Shown piece by piece: positions 13,689-15,261 of a stretch of DNA of 15,261 bases. The translations under genes were made by a program, and so were the position numbers. Source of the DNA: Calditrichota bacterium. Its GTDB lineage: Bacteria; Calditrichota; Calditrichia; RBG-13-44-9. The stretch spans positions 1 to 15,261 of the forward strand of contig JAJRXE010000454.1 of NCBI GenBank assembly GCA_024276455.1, in the 5' to 3' direction. Each line of letters begins with the position of its first letter. Positions within the stretch are counted from its first letter, which is position 1. A model generated the notes under the pieces. The model did no database searches and was not told the origin of the DNA. It saw nothing but the letters and a program-made list of their open reading frames with translations.

Positions 13689-15261
13689 ATGGGAAAGTTT
13701 AAAGGTTTTACGAAAAAGGAACTGCTGGACATTTACCGATTTATGGCCCTGAGCCGTCGGGCAGACGAGAAGCAGTTGATTCTGCTGCGGCAGGGCAAGG
13801 TGCACTTTCACATTGGTGGATCCGGCCATGAGGCCGCTCAGGTGGCGGCGGCGATGAATTTCGATCCCGGGCGGGATTGGGCCTACGCTTATTACCGGGA
13901 TCAGGCCTTTGTCATGCGCTGGGGAATGACCCTGGAAGAGGTTTTCCTGCATTCTCTGGCGAAAGCGGCCGATCCCAACTCCGGCGGAAGGCAGATTCCG
14001 CACCACTGGGGGCACAAGCGGTTGAAGATTGTCTCCCAATCGTCCTGTACGGGAACCCAGTTCTTGCATGCCGTGGGTACAGCCATTGGCATGAAGCGTT
14101 CCGAGGGCGAGGCGGTAGTGTACGTCAGTTCCGGAGAGGGTACCACCAGTCAGGGGGAATTTTTTGAGGCGTTGAACTGGGCCAGCCGCGACCGCCTGCC
14201 GGTTATTTTTCATATTGAAGACAATAAATACGCCATTAGCGTACATGTGTCCGAACAAACGGCGGGCGCCTCCATTTACAAACTCGGGGCGGGATTTGAG
14301 AATTTGCAGCGCGAGAAGATTGACGGGATTAATTTCTTTGAAGCCCACCGCGCCTTTCGACAGGCGGTTCTGCGGGCGCGGCAGCGGAAAGGACCCACTC
14401 TGATTGTCAGCGATGTGGTGCGTCTCTTGCCCCATTCTTCCAGTGACGACCACCGCAAATACCGTAAGCCGGAGGAATTGGAAGAGGATCGTCAAAAAGA
14501 TCCGATTCTCCAATTCGCCCTGGCCTGCACCGAGAACGGGATTATTAAACCGGAAGAATTGGATGCCATTCAGCAGGAAGTGAAAGAGCTTGTCGACCGG
14601 GCCGCCGAATGGGCGGAAGAACAGCCCGATCCGGATCCGGCGACGGCTACCGAGCATGTATTTGTGCAGTGGCGCGATCCCACCCCCCCGAAAGCGCCCA
14701 ACCACGCCGGCGAACGGGTGGTCATGGTGGACGCCATTAACCACGCTCTGCACGAAGAAATGGAGCGCGATGAGAGAATCCTGGTATACGGAGAGGACGT
14801 GGCCGATCCCAAAGGCGGAGTATTTACCGCCACCAAGGGGTTGACCAAAAAATTCGGTCGCGAGCGGGCCTTCAATTCTCCTCTGGCCGAAGCCAGCATT
14901 GTGGGCACCGCTTTTGGACTGGCGGTGTACGGATTTAAGCCGGTGGTGGAAATTCAGTTCATGGATTACATCTGGCCGGCGTTTATGCAAATTCGCAACG
15001 AAATTGCTGCGGTAAACTACCGCTCCAATGGCCAGTGGCGAGCGCCGGTGGTTATTCGGACACCGGTAGGTGGGTACATACACGGGGGGTTGTACCACAG
15101 TCAAACAGCTGAAGCCATTTTTGCCCACACACCGGGATTGAAAGTGGTTTACCCCAGCAACGCCGCGGATGCCAAGGGATTGCTCAAGGCGGCGATTCGA
15201 GGCGAAGACCCGGTGATTTTTTGCGAACACAAGGGGTTGTACCGCCAGGCTTTTGCCGCCC
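13689..15261 (+). CDS. 2-oxoacid dehydrogenase E1, fused alpha and beta subunits (partial, cut at right edge)
   Basis: E1 is the thiamine diphosphate enzyme that decarboxylates pyruvate or branched-chain 2-oxoacids in a multienzyme complex. 524 codons are visible. The alpha part (about 1-330) has HIGGSGHEAAQV, WAYAYYRDQAF, the thiamine-binding region beginning GEG (Gly149-Glu150-Gly151) and ending Asp178-Asn179 in EDNKYAISV, and the loop SSSDDHRKYR. The beta part (from about 342) has LVYGEDVADPKGGVF, EASIVGTAFGLAVYGFKPVVE and HSQTAEAIF. GEG and DN replace the textbook GDG and NN, which is also seen in some fused E1 proteins, so activity is likely. ATG 13689 follows GGAG at 13679-13682 by 6 bases. 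The beta C-terminus is missing. Substrate cannot be decided from this; branched-chain acids or pyruvate are both possible. It lies 76 bases after ctaB and may or may not share its transcript. Confidence 0.93.
   Translation, partial: MGKFKGFTKKELLDIYRFMALSRRADEKQLILLRQGKVHFHIGGSGHEAAQVAAAMNFDPGRDWAYAYYRDQAFVMRWGMTLEEVFLHSLAKAADPNSGGRQIPHHWGHKRLKIVSQSSCTGTQFLHAVGTAIGMKRSEGEAVVYVSSGEGTTSQGEFFEALNWASRDRLPVIFHIEDNKYAISVHVSEQTAGASIYKLGAGFENLQREKIDGINFFEAHRAFRQAVLRARQRKGPTLIVSDVVRLLPHSSSDDHRKYRKPEELEEDRQKDPILQFALACTENGIIKPEELDAIQQEVKELVDRAAEWAEEQPDPDPATATEHVFVQWRDPTPPKAPNHAGERVVMVDAINHALHEEMERDERILVYGEDVADPKGGVFTATKGLTKKFGRERAFNSPLAEASIVGTAFGLAVYGFKPVVEIQFMDYIWPAFMQIRNEIAAVNYRSNGQWRAPVVIRTPVGGYIHGGLYHSQTAEAIFAHTPGLKVVYPSNAADAKGLLKAAIRGEDPVIFCEHKGLYRQAFAA

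Noticed and set aside
13641..15230. A 529-codon open frame on the minus strand
   Set aside because: It lies entirely opposite the fused E1 gene, whose conserved motifs are unmistakable. The antisense product resembles no protein and reflects codon composition of the real gene.

Overview
The window reads as ordinary chromosomal DNA of a free-living bacterium that respires oxygen. No rRNA, tRNA, CRISPR array, insertion sequence or phage gene is visible. The mix of genes points loosely to the FCB side of the tree (Calditrichota, Bacteroidota, Ignavibacteriota or relatives): a SUF operon with a Rieske-type gene and SufU rather than SufE, a caa3 oxidase operon headed by a SCO protein with a C-terminal membrane anchor, and a fused alpha-beta 2-oxoacid dehydrogenase E1. 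This placement is inference from gene content only.

Layout. (1) 1-1778, plus strand: the end of a SUF iron-sulfur cluster operon, with the last codons of a Rieske-type ferredoxin, sufS and sufU. sufS carries an in-frame TAA that separates its PLP-binding part from its catalytic cysteine; nothing else in the gene looks decayed. (2) 1779-1802: a hairpin shared by converging operons, a strong terminator for the minus-strand operon and a weak one for suf. (3) 7039-1826, minus strand: the stress/sporulation-associated kinase module prkA-yhbH-spoVR, followed by a fourth gene for an unrecognised 176-residue protein that appears to belong to the same transcript. (4) 7040-7570: a divergent, mostly AT-rich intergenic region with a candidate prkA promoter and, next to the regulator gene, an AT-rich promoter region holding a perfect 17-bp palindrome. 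(5) 7571-13612, plus strand: a compact respiratory operon of a MarR-family regulator with a four-cysteine tail, a SCO copper chaperone, and the caa3-type cytochrome c oxidase genes in the order I, III, IV, II (ctaD-ctaE-ctaF-ctaC), then heme O synthase ctaB. Several junctions are ATGA overlaps, which suggests translational coupling. (6) 13689 to the right edge: a fused E1 alpha-beta subunit of a pyruvate or branched-chain 2-oxoacid dehydrogenase, cut by the window end.

How the parts fit. The oxidase operon is nearly self-contained: SCO would deliver copper to the CuA centre of CtaC, CtaB would make heme O (precursor of heme A), and CtaC carries its own cytochrome c domain. The upstream MarR protein, with a palindrome just ahead of its gene and cysteines suited to sensing redox state or metal, is a plausible regulator of the whole unit. 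No heme A synthase (ctaA) is present here. The points most worth a second look are the broken sufS, the unknown protein tied to PrkA/YhbH/SpoVR, the Cys4 MarR with its palindrome, and an extra loop in oxidase subunit III.
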